From Eubacteriaceae bacterium (lineage in GTDB: Bacteria; Bacillota; Clostridia; Peptostreptococcales; Anaerovoracaceae), in the NCBI GenBank assembly GCA_902362435.1, contig CABIWW010000002.1:124001-188000 (forward strand): a DNA stretch of 64,000 nucleotides. The letters run 5' to 3'. Below the pieces are notes generated by a model that worked only from the letters and a program-made list of their open reading frames with translations, did no database searches and was not told where the DNA came from. Positions 45,260 through 54,640 of the stretch are shown piece by piece (position 1 is the stretch's first letter; each line of letters begins with the position of its first letter). The position numbers and the translations under genes are program-made.

Positions 45260-46107
45260 TTTGCCAGTACCTTCGCTATCTCTTCTGCCGCTTCATCCAT
45301 CGTCAGGCAGTCAGTGTTTATATCCATGCCGGCTTTTTTGAGCCGCATCATGATCTCCATCGAATCAGGCAGCGCCAGCCCCATGGACTTGAGCTCCTCC
45401 TCGCGCGAAAAGACTTCCGCCGGAGTCCCGTCCATCACAAGTCTGCCGTTGTTCATCACCAGCACCTTGTCGGACATACTCGCGATATCATTCATATTGT
45501 GAGAAACGAGGAAGATTATATTCTTCGATTTTCGGTGTATCGTCTCCACCATATTCAGGATATCAGCATGCGCCTTCGGATTCAGTCCCGCCGTAGGCTC
45601 GTCCAGTATAAGCACTTCAGGCTTCATCGCTATCACGCCGGCTATCGCCGCACGTCTTTTCTGACCGCCGGAAAGCTCAAACGGTGAAACATTTTTGACT
45701 TTCTCGTAATCGAGTCCGACCATTTCGATGGCCTCTTTGACACATTCATCGATCTCCGCCTCGGAAAGGCCCAGGTTCGCAGGTCCGAAAGCCACGTCTT
45801 TTGCGACGGTTTCCTCAAACAGCTGATATTCAGGATACTGGAAAACCAGTCCTATCTTTTTTCTTATATCTCTCATCACGACTCCGTCTGACGTGATATC
45901 GGTGCCGCCGACCACTATGGATCCCGACTTCGGCTTCAGCAGACCGTTGAGGTGCTGCACCAGCGTGGATTTGCCGGAGCCCGTATGACCTATTATACCT
46001 ACCAGCTGACCGTCCTGCGCACTGAATGTCACACCCTCGAGCGCGACCGATTCGTGCGGCAGCCCTTCATTGTATATGTGAGTGAGTCCTTTTACTTCTA
46101 TCGACAT
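45256..46107 (-). CDS. ecfA2: energy-coupling factor ATPase EcfA2
   Basis: 283 aa. Walker [10 protein letters not shown] (about 36-44), signature LSGGQKRR, Walker [14 protein letters not shown], and the Q-loop [20 protein letters not shown] typical of EcfA2. Heterodimer partner of EcfA1. Overlaps ecfA1 by 10 bases. Confidence 0.95.
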   Translation of the reverse strand: MSIEVKGLTHIYNEGLPHESVALEGVTFSAQDGQLVGIIGHTGSGKSTLVQHLNGLLKPKSGSIVVGGTDITSDGVVMRDIRKKIGLVFQYPEYQLFEETVAKDVAFGPANLGLSEAEIDECVKEAIEMVGLDYEKVKNVSPFELSGGQKRRAAIAGVIAMKPEVLILDEPTAGLNPKAHADILNMVETIHRKSKNIIFLVSHNMNDIASMSDKVLVMNNGRLVMDGTPAEVFSREEELKSMGLALPDSMEIMMRLKKAGMDINTDCLTMDEAAEEIAKVLAK

Positions 46108-46931
46108 AAGTGCGCCACCATATCATCTATAGTCAAGATGCCTTCCGGAATATCTATATTTTTTTCTCTGAGCCTGAGCGCCAGATCGACCGCAGGCGGA
46201 ACGTCCAGGCTGAGAGCCTTGAGCTTCGCCGCATCGCGGAATATCTCGTCAGGCGTGCCTTCCATCTTTTTCACACCGCGGTCCATCACGATGATCCTGT
46301 CTGCCTGCGCCGCTTCTTCCATGAAATGCGTTATCAGCAGCACGGTTATGCCTTTTGCATTGAGCCTCTTTATTACGGAAAGCACCTCTTTGCGCCCTCG
46401 CGGGTCGAGCATCGCGGTCGGTTCGTCGAACACTATGCATTCCGGCTCCATCGCCACTGCCCCTGCTATCGCTATCCTCTGCTTCTGTCCGCCGGAGAGC
46501 ATATGCGGCGCTTTTTTCCTGAAATCATACATTTCAACGCCTTTGAGAGCCTCATTCACACGTCTGCGTATCTCCGCAGGATCCACTCCGAGATTTTCCG
46601 GACCGAACGCGACATCGTCCTCGACGATCGACGATACGATCTGGTTGTCCGGATTCTGGAAAACCATCGCGACCTTCTGCCGTATGTCCCATATATGCTC
46701 AGGCTCCGAAGTATCCATGCCATCGACATATATCTTCCCGGATGTCGGCACCAGCAGTCCGTTTATGTTCTTGGCAAGCGTGGATTTCCCCGATCCGTTC
46801 TGCCCTATGACTGCCGTGAAGCTCCCCTTCTCGACGCTGAAGCTGACGTTGTCTATAGCCCTGTGCGCCGAGCCGTCCTCGTGCTTTACATAATCAAATA
46901 TCAGATTTTTTATCCTGATAAAATCTGCCAT
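46098..46931 (-). CDS. ecfA1: energy-coupling factor ATPase EcfA1
   Basis: 277 aa. Walker [10 protein letters not shown], signature LSGGQKQR, Walker [14 protein letters not shown] and Q-loop [20 protein letters not shown], the EcfA1 pattern. Its start codon directly follows the aroD stop. Confidence 0.95.
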   Translation of the reverse strand: MADFIRIKNLIFDYVKHEDGSAHRAIDNVSFSVEKGSFTAVIGQNGSGKSTLAKNINGLLVPTSGKIYVDGMDTSEPEHIWDIRQKVAMVFQNPDNQIVSSIVEDDVAFGPENLGVDPAEIRRRVNEALKGVEMYDFRKKAPHMLSGGQKQRIAIAGAVAMEPECIVFDEPTAMLDPRGRKEVLSVIKRLNAKGITVLLITHFMEEAAQADRIIVMDRGVKKMEGTPDEIFRDAAKLKALSLDVPPAVDLALRLREKNIDIPEGILTIDDMVAHLCR

Positions 46932-47744
46932 CTATTTTTCCTCTCTGCCATAGTAATCGTCAAGCATCTTTTTCATGGCGTACGCATCCACCTGCCCTGG
47001 CGCAGACTTGTCCAGCCCTGCCGCGAACGTGATGCACGAACCGTATTTGCCTGCAGCCACTCTTGCCGGCCTTCCGGCTTCACCCATGGCTATCATCACT
47101 ATCGGCACATCTATATTCCTGTTAAGGTATGCAGTGGTCTTGAGCAGCAGCTCGGTGTCTTCTTTTGTAAAGGACATCGCCGCCAGCTTGCAGACGTCTG
47201 CGCCCATGCGTACCATCGTCTTCACGATGCTCACCATCTGTTCAGGCGTCGGCATCCTGTCGAAATCATGATGCGACATTATGACTTTGCATCCGTACGA
47301 ATGCACTTCGTCGACCTGTTTTTTTATCATCTCTGCATTGAATCTGCCATTGCCGTCAAGCAGCTCTATGTCGACCATATCCACAAGACCGCTCTGAGCC
47401 GCAAGGCCTCTGAGTCCCGCCATGTGTTCTTCCGACAGCTGCACATCCCCGCCCTGGGATCTGCTTCTTATCGTAAAGATTATCGGTATGTCCTCGGCGA
47501 TCAGGTTTATGTCGTCGAGCAGCTTTACCGAATCCAGGTAGAATTCCTTCTGCTTCAGCTTTTCCTCAAGGTCAGGCACTGCACTAAGATATTTGTCCGC
47601 GCGCCACTCTATCATATCACACGGCATCTCCGTGATCTCCACACATTCGTTCTTTATCTCCGCGGGATCTGTTGAGACTACCGGGATCGCGATCTTGGGT
47701 CTTCCCGGCTGCAGATACATTTCTCTTATTTTTAGTGTATTCAT
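46932..47744 (-). CDS. aroD: type I 3-dehydroquinate dehydratase
   Basis: 270 aa. Shikimate-pathway step 3-dehydroquinate to 3-dehydroshikimate by a Schiff-base mechanism. EWRAD (Glu, Arg), catalytic His in IMSHHDFDR and Schiff-base Lys in VCKLAAMS are all present. Of two close ATGs, 47744 lies 7 bases after GGGGGG and is preferred over 47750. Unusually, it heads the ecfA1-ecfA2-ecfT-trmB unit; no other aro gene is in the window. Confidence 0.95.
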   Translation of the reverse strand: MNTLKIREMYLQPGRPKIAIPVVSTDPAEIKNECVEITEMPCDMIEWRADKYLSAVPDLEEKLKQKEFYLDSVKLLDDINLIAEDIPIIFTIRSRSQGGDVQLSEEHMAGLRGLAAQSGLVDMVDIELLDGNGRFNAEMIKKQVDEVHSYGCKVIMSHHDFDRMPTPEQMVSIVKTMVRMGADVCKLAAMSFTKEDTELLLKTTAYLNRNIDVPIVMIAMGEAGRPARVAAGKYGSCITFAAGLDKSAPGQVDAYAMKKMLDDYYGREEK

Positions 47745-47810
47745 CGTCATGCCCCCCTTTTCTCCCTGCACAGGGTTTAATTTTACCATTTTTGACAGTC
47801 TTTTAAAAGT

Positions 47811-47844
47811 AAAAGTACGAGTAAGTATGTATCCTGACTCGTAC
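47811..47844 (-). terminator. terminator of the ECF S-component gene
   Basis: GTACGAGT (47815-47822) pairs with ACTCGTAC (47837-47844); on the minus strand TTTTACTTTT follows. It separates the S component from aroD-ecf. Confidence 0.8.
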
Positions 47845-47868
47845 CGCATGTCTGTCTCCCTGATTATA

Positions 47869-48432
47869 CTATTTCTTTGTGACGATTTTTTGTGAATACG
47901 TAAAATATCTTGCCGCCGGAGTTTTGGAAAGTGCTGCAGCTATCACGGTCGCCAGTATCATGCCAACGACGAACTGGCCGATGTTCCACGGCACTCCCAG
48001 TGCCGGAGCCACCCAGTTGCCGTACATGATGCCTTCCGCCACGTAATATCCCGCCACCATGAATATGCCTGCTGCGATCATCCCCAGTATCTCCGCGAGC
48101 ATGAACTTCTTATAGCTTATATCCTCTTTTTTTGATGCTTTTGCTATTATCAGACCCAGTATCAGCGCCATTATGCCTTTTATCGCGAATGTCCATGGTG
48201 CCCATGCCGCAAATCCTCCGACTATGTCTCCCAGCATCCCGCCGAGCGCCGCAGCGACCGCGCCGTATTTCCATCCCAGGACCAGAACAGCCAGAAAGAT
48301 CATCGCATCACCGAGATGCACGTACCCCTGAGTGAACGGGATCGGCACACGTATGAAAAGGATCGCCACCATGATCAGACACATCATGAGAGCTGTAAGC
48401 ACCAGCCTGAATGTTTTCGAGTTTGTTTGCAT
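47869..48432 (-). CDS. ECF transporter S component, predicted vitamin B6 type
   Basis: 187 aa with six membrane helices, the S-component size. The N-terminal VHLGDAMIFLAVLVLGWKYG stretch (about 36-55) and the following GGMLGDIVGGFAAWAPWTF resemble the ECF_trS family of COG4720. Two close ATGs exist; 48432 has AGAGG 7 bases upstream. The divergent gene is a PdxR/MocR-type PLP-dependent regulator, and in Bacillota such regulators commonly control B6 salvage, so pyridoxine/pyridoxal is the best guess (PdxU2-like). It would use the EcfA1A2T module encoded just downstream. Other substrates cannot be ruled out. Confidence 0.82.
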   Translation of the reverse strand: MQTNSKTFRLVLTALMMCLIMVAILFIRVPIPFTQGYVHLGDAMIFLAVLVLGWKYGAVAAALGGMLGDIVGGFAAWAPWTFAIKGIMALILGLIIAKASKKEDISYKKFMLAEILGMIAAGIFMVAGYYVAEGIMYGNWVAPALGVPWNIGQFVVGMILATVIAAALSKTPAARYFTYSQKIVTKK

Positions 48433-48486
48433 CATAAAACCTCTTTTCAATGATTATTCTTTATTTTATACTATAATACATGATGA

Positions 48487-48508
48487 TTGTATATAAATTA
48501 ATATACAA
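48487..48508. promoter_or_regulatory. operator-like palindrome between S component and PdxR-like gene
   Basis: TTGTATAT-AAATTA-ATATACAA, 8-bp perfect arms, centred in the 112-base divergent gap rich in TATAAT-like words. It is well placed to control both directions. Confidence 0.6.
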
Positions 48509-48544
48509 AAATAATTATTTTTATAATAACAGTAGAGGTCATTT

Positions 48545-49933
48545 ATGAAAGCTATACTTCCATTGCTCGATGAACAGAGCAAAAGGCCGTATTATCTGCA
48601 GGTCTACGATTACATAAAAAAAGCGATACTGAGCGGTGAGATCACAGAGGGTGAAAAGCTGCCGTCTCTGCGTTCTCTTGCAAAATCCACGACGCTCAGC
48701 GTGACGACTATCGAGCAGTGCTACAACCAGCTTCTCGTCGAGGGCTATATATACAGCCGCGCACAGTCCGGGTATTACGTGAGCCGGGTCTTTTCGCATT
48801 CGCAGAAGGCTGCTCCTGCAAAGGACGATATTTTCTCGCTGCATGTCTCTTCCATCGACAGCACGCTGCGCGAAACAGCCGCCCCTCTCAAATACGATCC
48901 GGACTGCTTCGATTTCAACAAATGGAAAAAATGCATGAACAAGGTCATCACGGAATACTCCCCGACGCTGTTTTTCGCAGGCGACCCGCAGGGCGAAATG
49001 GTGCTGCGCACGGAGATCGCCAAGTATCTTTACGTGTCGCGCGGTGTTTCATGCACCCCCGACCAGATCATCATAGGTGCGGGTACTCAGCAGATCACGA
49101 ACCACCTGTGCACGATACTCCGGAAAATGGGCATCGAGAACGTCGCTCTTGAGACTCCGGGATACCTGCCTGTGCGCAATATTTTCCGCGACAGGGGCTT
49201 TGCGATAACTCCTGTGGATGTGACCGACCGCGGCCTTTCCATAGAAAAGCTACCGACGAATATCAGGACTGCCACGTATGTCAGCCCTTCGAACCACGTC
49301 TTCACCGGAGCCGTGATGCCGGTCGGCAGGCGGTACGAACTGCTCAACTGGGCGGCGGAAAACGACAGCTACATAATCGAAGACGATTACGACAGTGAGC
49401 TGCGATACTTCGGCAGGCCCGTGCCTGCGCTGAAAGGGCTTGAAAGCAGCAGCCACGTCATCTATCTCGGCTCGTTTTCGAGTACGCTTTTTGCAGCTGT
49501 AAAGATAAGCTACATGGTTCTCCCTGACGAGATTAACTTCCTCTTCTCTTCGATAGCTCAGGACTATACGCAGACATGCTCGAAGCTGGAGCAGCTGACG
49601 CTTGCGCTTTTCATGGAGACAGGCAACTATCAGACGCATATCAAAAAGCTCAGGAAGCTGTATTCGCAGAAGCTTGCAGCCGTCACCGACACATTCGAAC
49701 GGGAGGCATCCGGTTTCATCGATGTAAAGAACACATCCTCCGGGGTGAACGTGATACTGAAGGTCCACTCAGACAAAAAAATCGACACCCTGAAAAAGGA
49801 AGCCGAAGACCTGGGCATCCCTATCAAGGGTATCGAAAACGATTTTATAATGTTTTATTACAATCAGATACCTCTTGCTGAGATACCGCAGATTCTGACA
49901 GAGTTGATACGAGTCTGGCGCGGAGCTTCATGA
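48545..49933 (+). CDS. MocR/PdxR-family regulator lacking the PLP lysine
   Basis: 462 aa. N-terminal GntR winged helix (about 1-75, GEKLPSLRSLAKSTTLSVTT) linked to a fold-type I aminotransferase domain (about 105-460). EDDYDSELRYFG retains the Asp that contacts the PLP pyridine nitrogen. The expected Schiff-base motif G-T-F-S-K reads G-S-F-S-S at 309-313, so Ser313 replaces the catalytic Lys; the codons (49469-49483) were checked. It may sense PLP or a PLP adduct without an internal aldimine, or have changed ligand. Faces an ECF S-component gene across a palindrome. The 3' end overlaps convergent yfhO by 89 bases. Confidence 0.88.
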   Translation: MKAILPLLDEQSKRPYYLQVYDYIKKAILSGEITEGEKLPSLRSLAKSTTLSVTTIEQCYNQLLVEGYIYSRAQSGYYVSRVFSHSQKAAPAKDDIFSLHVSSIDSTLRETAAPLKYDPDCFDFNKWKKCMNKVITEYSPTLFFAGDPQGEMVLRTEIAKYLYVSRGVSCTPDQIIIGAGTQQITNHLCTILRKMGIENVALETPGYLPVRNIFRDRGFAITPVDVTDRGLSIEKLPTNIRTATYVSPSNHVFTGAVMPVGRRYELLNWAAENDSYIIEDDYDSELRYFGRPVPALKGLESSSHVIYLGSFSSTLFAAVKISYMVLPDEINFLFSSIAQDYTQTCSKLEQLTLALFMETGNYQTHIKKLRKLYSQKLAAVTDTFEREASGFIDVKNTSSGVNVILKVHSDKKIDTLKKEAEDLGIPIKGIENDFIMFYYNQIPLAEIPQILTELIRVWRGAS

Positions 49934-52508
49934 GCCTGCGCTTTCTCAGGATCGTATACGCTGCAAGGATCAGGATCGATATGAATGTAGCGATACTTCC
50001 TGCAATGATACCAGGCGGCGTGAAGCTGAGCTCTATCTCATGCTCTCCTGCATCGAGTGCGGTCGAGATGAACACTCCTCCGGTCTTTTCATGGATCTCC
50101 TTTTCGATCCCGTCGACTTTGAGAGTCCAGCCGCGCTCATACGGCACAGAGGTAACCAGCATCCCGCCATCGCCTGCATCGACTGTTCCGCGGATGAACC
50201 TGTCACCGCTGTCCGTGACCTTCATCATATGCTCTGAAAGCATCGCATATGCACCATCCCACACCTCATAGTCAAGCGAGCACACATAGCATGTTATGTC
50301 TCCGGTATCCCCGGCGTCATACTTCACCGCCACTGTGAATTCCTCACCTTCGCTGACGGTCCCTATATTGACGATGGATCCGCAGTCGCTCCGGATCTGT
50401 ATTTCATCAAGGTCCTCGATATTTTCATTGACTACTATCTCATCTGCATTATCCGCTTCTACAAAGACGTAATACTTCTGCGTAGCTGCCGCTTTGTATT
50501 TCAGGATCACTTCGGATTTTTTACTCTGATCTTCTGTCTGCGTGCTCACCTTGCCGCTGCCGCCATACTCGGCCTTCGCATTCGCAGTGTAAAGCTGAGG
50601 CTTCCCGGCACTTTCAAACACTTTGTCATATTTGTTCGATGTCGCCGCTCTGACATAACTGTTGAGCACCTCGAAAGGATTCCTGCTGTGCGTGTCCCAC
50701 GTCCTGATCTCATTTCCTGTCATATATCCTATCGACAACGGATATCGGCTCTCATACAAATATGAATTGCCCTGTCTGTCGACCTGCACGAAATCAGGAT
50801 CATCGATCGGCAAGTTCTTTGATATAAGGTATTTCACATTGAGCATAGCATTAGTTACAGGGTCTGTCTGGTTGTAGTTGAACCTGTTTTTCCCGGGTTC
50901 CCCTTCCAGCCCTATCGCCTCCATCAGCACTGTCGTATCTGCATTAAGAGATGACGAGAATTGCGACAGTCCCTTGTAGTGATAAAACGCCGGACAGTTG
51001 AGTATATAATTGCCGTTGATCTCCATCCTTGCAAATTCATCGTTCCTGCTCTCCACGAGCCCTGTGATATCGTCGTAATTCTCATAATACGCATCGCGCT
51101 GCGTATTTCCGATCGTATCGAATGCCGAGCACACCGCCGAAACGGATTCTGCCGTCACGAGCACCACAATCAGCAGTATCATCGCGCCTTTTGAAACAAG
51201 CTCCTTTCTGTAAAACAGCAGTACCGAGCAGTAAAGAGCCAGCCATGCGAGGCCTCCGTAAAAGAACAGGTTCATATCGTCGATATTTTCGGTCATGAGT
51301 TTCTGCGCAAACAGATAGTATGCCGCCCCTGAAGCGAACAGGATCCATATATGCCGGAGCTTTACAGTATCAAGAACCCGGAAAGCCTTATACGCCATTC
51401 CGATCAGCACGAAGCATATGACAAACGTATACCTGTACGGCAGCTGATTCGGAAAATGAAAGCCGTGCCATATGAAGTCCAGCTTGTTTATATTCAGACT
51501 TAGGAACATGAACGCCAGAAATGCCGCATTCAGCACCTTTTCTCTCGTGCTGAAAGCCCTGCTCGTCAGGTAGAACACCAGCATTATCACTGTAAATATC
51601 CCGCAGTACAGGTTTGGCAGTCCCTCACGGAATGTCAATTCACTGTACGGCAGCAGCTGGTTGAAAATATCAAGCGCATCGCTGTAAAAAGCCGTTTTTT
51701 CCGGCATATCCACAGAAATGTAATATGTGCTCTGCATGCTTATATATGCAGGAAGCAGCATCACTGCCGCCATCACTACTGCAAGCAGCGAAAAGAACAC
51801 CGCCCTGGCCGTCGTGATGACGCACTTCTTTGCGCCTTTTGCTCTGTTTTTTATAAGATAAAGCACAGGATAATAGAACATTATAAAAATGCACACCATT
51901 ATTGCCATGTAGTAGTTCGAGAACACGATCAGCGCCAGCGAAACCGTGTAAAGCACTGCTCTGCCGTCATCGATCAGCCGGTTCAGTCCCAGTATGCACA
52001 GCGGGAGCAGCATCACCGCATCCATCCACATGATGCACCAGTAATATGCCAGCACATACGAGCAGAGCGCATACATGGTCGCAAACGCGACTATTCCCCA
52101 GTCACGGGCCTTGTCTGCATATTTGAGATACATCGCCATGAAGCTTCCCGCAAGCCCGACCTTTATCACCAGGATCAGCGTGATGCCTTCCATCAGGAAC
52201 TTCTTTGGAAACAGCACCAGCAGCAGATTCAGCGGACTTGCCCCGTAATATGCGATCAGGTTCCAGAAGTTGCTGCCGCCTGCGCCGTTCCAGGTATAAA
52301 ACAGACTGCCGCCTTCCTGCAGCTTGTACTGCAATTCGCTCAGGAACGGAACATACTGGTGATACATATCTATGACCGCGATCTGGCTGCTTCCAAACGG
52401 GTATATCTCTGTTACTGCAAATGCCAGCACCATTATCAGCGCAGGGAACACGAATGATGCGAGTATCAGCTTGTGTCTTCCAAAAAACTGCTTGACTTTA
52501 ATTTTCAT
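49845..52508 (-). CDS. YfhO family membrane protein
   Basis: 887 aa. Twelve or more membrane helices in the first ~480 residues, a large extracellular domain (about 480-845), one more helix near 845-865 and a short polar tail. The N-terminal YPFGSSQIAVIDMYHQYVPF with SNFWNLIAYYGASPLNLLL is the YfhO (COG4485) pattern. YfhO proteins act in glycosylation of lipoteichoic acid or other wall polymers with a GtrB-type enzyme, which fits the GT2 gene directly upstream (11-base overlap). The last ~30 codons overlap the convergent PdxR-like gene. Confidence 0.88.
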   Translation of the reverse strand: MKIKVKQFFGRHKLILASFVFPALIMVLAFAVTEIYPFGSSQIAVIDMYHQYVPFLSELQYKLQEGGSLFYTWNGAGGSNFWNLIAYYGASPLNLLLVLFPKKFLMEGITLILVIKVGLAGSFMAMYLKYADKARDWGIVAFATMYALCSYVLAYYWCIMWMDAVMLLPLCILGLNRLIDDGRAVLYTVSLALIVFSNYYMAIMVCIFIMFYYPVLYLIKNRAKGAKKCVITTARAVFFSLLAVVMAAVMLLPAYISMQSTYYISVDMPEKTAFYSDALDIFNQLLPYSELTFREGLPNLYCGIFTVIMLVFYLTSRAFSTREKVLNAAFLAFMFLSLNINKLDFIWHGFHFPNQLPYRYTFVICFVLIGMAYKAFRVLDTVKLRHIWILFASGAAYYLFAQKLMTENIDDMNLFFYGGLAWLALYCSVLLFYRKELVSKGAMILLIVVLVTAESVSAVCSAFDTIGNTQRDAYYENYDDITGLVESRNDEFARMEINGNYILNCPAFYHYKGLSQFSSSLNADTTVLMEAIGLEGEPGKNRFNYNQTDPVTNAMLNVKYLISKNLPIDDPDFVQVDRQGNSYLYESRYPLSIGYMTGNEIRTWDTHSRNPFEVLNSYVRAATSNKYDKVFESAGKPQLYTANAKAEYGGSGKVSTQTEDQSKKSEVILKYKAAATQKYYVFVEADNADEIVVNENIEDLDEIQIRSDCGSIVNIGTVSEGEEFTVAVKYDAGDTGDITCYVCSLDYEVWDGAYAMLSEHMMKVTDSGDRFIRGTVDAGDGGMLVTSVPYERGWTLKVDGIEKEIHEKTGGVFISTALDAGEHEIELSFTPPGIIAGSIATFISILILAAYTILRKRRLMKLRARLVSTLSESAVSQQEVSDCNKTL

Positions 52509-53433
52509 CGATGTTGCTTTCCTTCTCTATATACACAGGTCGCCTCTTCGTTTCCATATACATCCTGCCTATATATTCTCCCATTACGCTGAGCACCGCT
52601 GTGATCAGTCCGCCAAAGAACAGTATGAGGCATATCGTCGATGCATATCCCGGGATATCCTTGCCCATTATCAGAGTCTTCACGATCTCGATCATCAGGT
52701 ATATACCTGAAGCCACGGTCGTGATCCCGCCGAACACGCCCACGAATTTGAGCGGCGATGCGGCGAAGTCGATGAATCCATCGACTGCGTATTTTATCAG
52801 GCTCCACAGCGACCACTTGCTTTCCCCGGACACGCGCTTCACATTTTCGAACTCGATCCATTCTGTCTCGAATCCCACCCATGCGAATATTCCTTTTGAA
52901 AAGCGCTGTGTCTCCGGCATACTGACGATGGCTTTCACCATCTTTCTGTTCATCAGCCTGAAGTCTACGGCTCCGTCGATTATCTCGATATCGCTGTATC
53001 TGTTCATTATCTTGTAAAATGCTCTTGCAAAGAAACTGCGGATCCGCGGTTCGCCTTTTCTGGTCACTCGTCTCGCCGCGCAGCTGTCGCAGCCGGTTTC
53101 TTCCATTTTGTGTATCATTTCGGCTATCAGGATCGGCGGATGCTGCAGATCCACGTCCATTATCACTGCAAAATCCCCGCGCGAGGCTCTGAGCCCGGCA
53201 TACATCGCGGCTTCCTTGCCGAAATTCCGGCTGAATGAGATATATCTGAGATCGGTCTTCTCCCTCAGTTTTTTAATCCTGGCGAGCGTATCGTCCGTGC
53301 TGCCGTCATCTATGAAGATATATCTGAATGAGTAATCGTTTATATACGTCACTATTCCCTGCGTTTTTGCAAAAAAGCGCTCTACGTTATCGCCTTCGTT
53401 ATAGCATGGAACTATTATATCTATCGTTTTCAG
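52498..53433 (-). CDS. GT2 family undecaprenyl-phosphate glycosyltransferase (CsbB/GtrB-like), CTG start
   Basis: 311 aa when started at CTG 53433. The GT-A domain begins KTIDIIVPCYNEGDNV and continues with IFIDDGSTDD and VIMDVDLQHPP (metal site DxD-like), followed by two C-terminal membrane helices (about 230-250, 263-283). Such enzymes load a sugar onto undecaprenyl phosphate for a flippase/transferase such as YfhO. A GTG at 53352 would delete the conserved VPCYNE motif. In this frame an in-frame TGA lies just upstream and no ATG, GTG or TTG comes before VPCYNE; CTG has GGGAGG exactly 8 bases upstream. Confidence 0.87.
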   Translation of the reverse strand: MKTIDIIVPCYNEGDNVERFFAKTQGIVTYINDYSFRYIFIDDGSTDDTLARIKKLREKTDLRYISFSRNFGKEAAMYAGLRASRGDFAVIMDVDLQHPPILIAEMIHKMEETGCDSCAARRVTRKGEPRIRSFFARAFYKIMNRYSDIEIIDGAVDFRLMNRKMVKAIVSMPETQRFSKGIFAWVGFETEWIEFENVKRVSGESKWSLWSLIKYAVDGFIDFAASPLKFVGVFGGITTVASGIYLMIEIVKTLIMGKDIPGYASTICLILFFGGLITAVLSVMGEYIGRMYMETKRRPVYIEKESNIDEN

Positions 53434-53548
53434 TGATCCGTCCTCCCTCTGTCATTTTTACGGCTGTTCAAAGTCTTACTGCTGCCGCTGCAAATCACAT
53501 TCGCCAGCAGCTGCGCAGCTGCTGACAACCGTCCGCTCCTCTCGCCGG

Positions 53549-54619
53549 CTAATCGACCGGCTTTATCTTCATCCCGTCAGTCTGCACCACATCATCATCT
53601 TTGTCAATGAACGCGGCTTCCAGCTCCATCTCCGGATACTTCTCCTGAAGCTCGCGCACCAGTGCCTGCGCCTTTTCCATACCGGAAATCAGGCAGACGG
53701 TCGACAATCCGTCGCAAAACGCAGAATTGCCGCGCTTTGCAGTGATCGTGACCGACTCGAGATCCGTCTGTGCTGGATAGCCCGTTGCCGGATCCAGCAC
53801 ATGATGATACAATACGCCGTTTTCTTCGAATTTGCGCTCATAAGTCCCCGAGGTAACTACCGTGGCATCTATGGCTTCCAGCGAACCTATCACTTCCGTG
53901 CGGTCGCTGTACGGCCGCTCTATCCCGATATTCCACGGGGATCCGTCTTCTTTTGATCCCAGGACTGCAACATTTCCGCCGAGATTTATCACTGCAGAGC
54001 TGACTCCTTTTTCCTCGAGAAGATCCGTGATCCTGTCCGCGATATAGCCCTTTGCAACTCCTCCGAGATCTACTGCCGCCCCCGGATCCGCCAGTCTCAC
54101 GGTGTTGCCCTCGATATCTATGTTCCTGTAGCTCACTGATTTCACTGCTTCATCTATCGCTGCCTGCTCAGGCACGTGAGGATCATCTCCCGTAAAATCC
54201 CACAGATCCGTCAGTCTGCCGACAGTTATATCAAATCGACCGTCTGAGATATCTCCCATTTCTATCCCGAGCTTCAGCACCGCGATCGTATCATATGACA
54301 CCTCGACTGGCTGGCCTCCGGCATTGTTTATATTGTAGACATCACTTCCCTCGACCGTTCTGCTGAGCATGTTCTCGTATCTGCGTATCTCCTTGAACGC
54401 ATCATCCAGGACCGCTTCGCCTTCGCTCCCGCTCATGCCGTATATCGTTATCGTACAAGATGTATTCAGTGCGAAATCCGTCTTTGAAAGTTCTTTGTCA
54501 CCACAGCCTGTCTGTGTTATAATTGCAAAGACTGCAAGCATTACGGCTGCAGCGGCGCGAAGCACATGTGAAGCCTGGAAACGGCGGGTTTTGCATGCTG
54601 ATTTGTTACTGGATCCCAT
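53549..54619 (-). CDS. apbE: FAD:protein FMN transferase ApbE
   Basis: 356 aa exported, membrane-anchored flavin transferase that attaches FMN to Thr/Ser of RnfG and RnfD. Signal region RAAAAVMLAVFAIITQTGC (Cys 39) resembles a lipobox with a non-standard -3 residue. ApbE motifs: DLWDFTGDDP, DLGGVAKGYIADRI (about 199-212), INLGGNVAVLGS and HHVLDPATGYPA. GGAGG lies 6 bases before the ATG. Divergent from the NusG-II gene by only 21 bases. It fits the rnf operon 3 kb away. Confidence 0.94.
   Translation of the reverse strand: MGSSNKSACKTRRFQASHVLRAAAAVMLAVFAIITQTGCGDKELSKTDFALNTSCTITIYGMSGSEGEAVLDDAFKEIRRYENMLSRTVEGSDVYNINNAGGQPVEVSYDTIAVLKLGIEMGDISDGRFDITVGRLTDLWDFTGDDPHVPEQAAIDEAVKSVSYRNIDIEGNTVRLADPGAAVDLGGVAKGYIADRITDLLEEKGVSSAVINLGGNVAVLGSKEDGSPWNIGIERPYSDRTEVIGSLEAIDATVVTSGTYERKFEENGVLYHHVLDPATGYPAQTDLESVTITAKRGNSAFCDGLSTVCLISGMEKAQALVRELQEKYPEMELEAAFIDKDDDVVQTDGMKIKPVD
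54495..54523 (+). promoter_or_regulatory. promoter of the NusG-II/Gx-transporter genes, inside apbE
   Basis: TTGTCA (54495-54500) and TATAAT (54518-54523), 17-base spacing, with a TG-T extended -10. It lies within the antisense of apbE codons and would give a ~110-base leader. Confidence 0.65.
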
Positions 54620-54624
54620 ATAAC

Positions 54625-54636
54625 ACCTCCGGAGGT
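54625..54636. promoter_or_regulatory. back-to-back Shine-Dalgarno palindrome
   Basis: ACCTCCGGAGGT serves as SD for apbE on the minus strand (6 bases from its ATG) and for the NusG-II gene on the plus strand (5 bases from its ATG). Confidence 0.85.
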
Positions 54637-54640
54637 TTTT

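Noticed and set aside
46110..47675. Plus-strand frame of 521 codons opposite ecfA1 and aroD
   Set aside because: It spans two real genes on the other strand and shows no domain.
53352..53352. GTG start for the GT2 gene
   Set aside because: It would remove the conserved VPCYNE strand of the GT-A fold and lacks an SD, while CTG at 53433 has one at ideal spacing.
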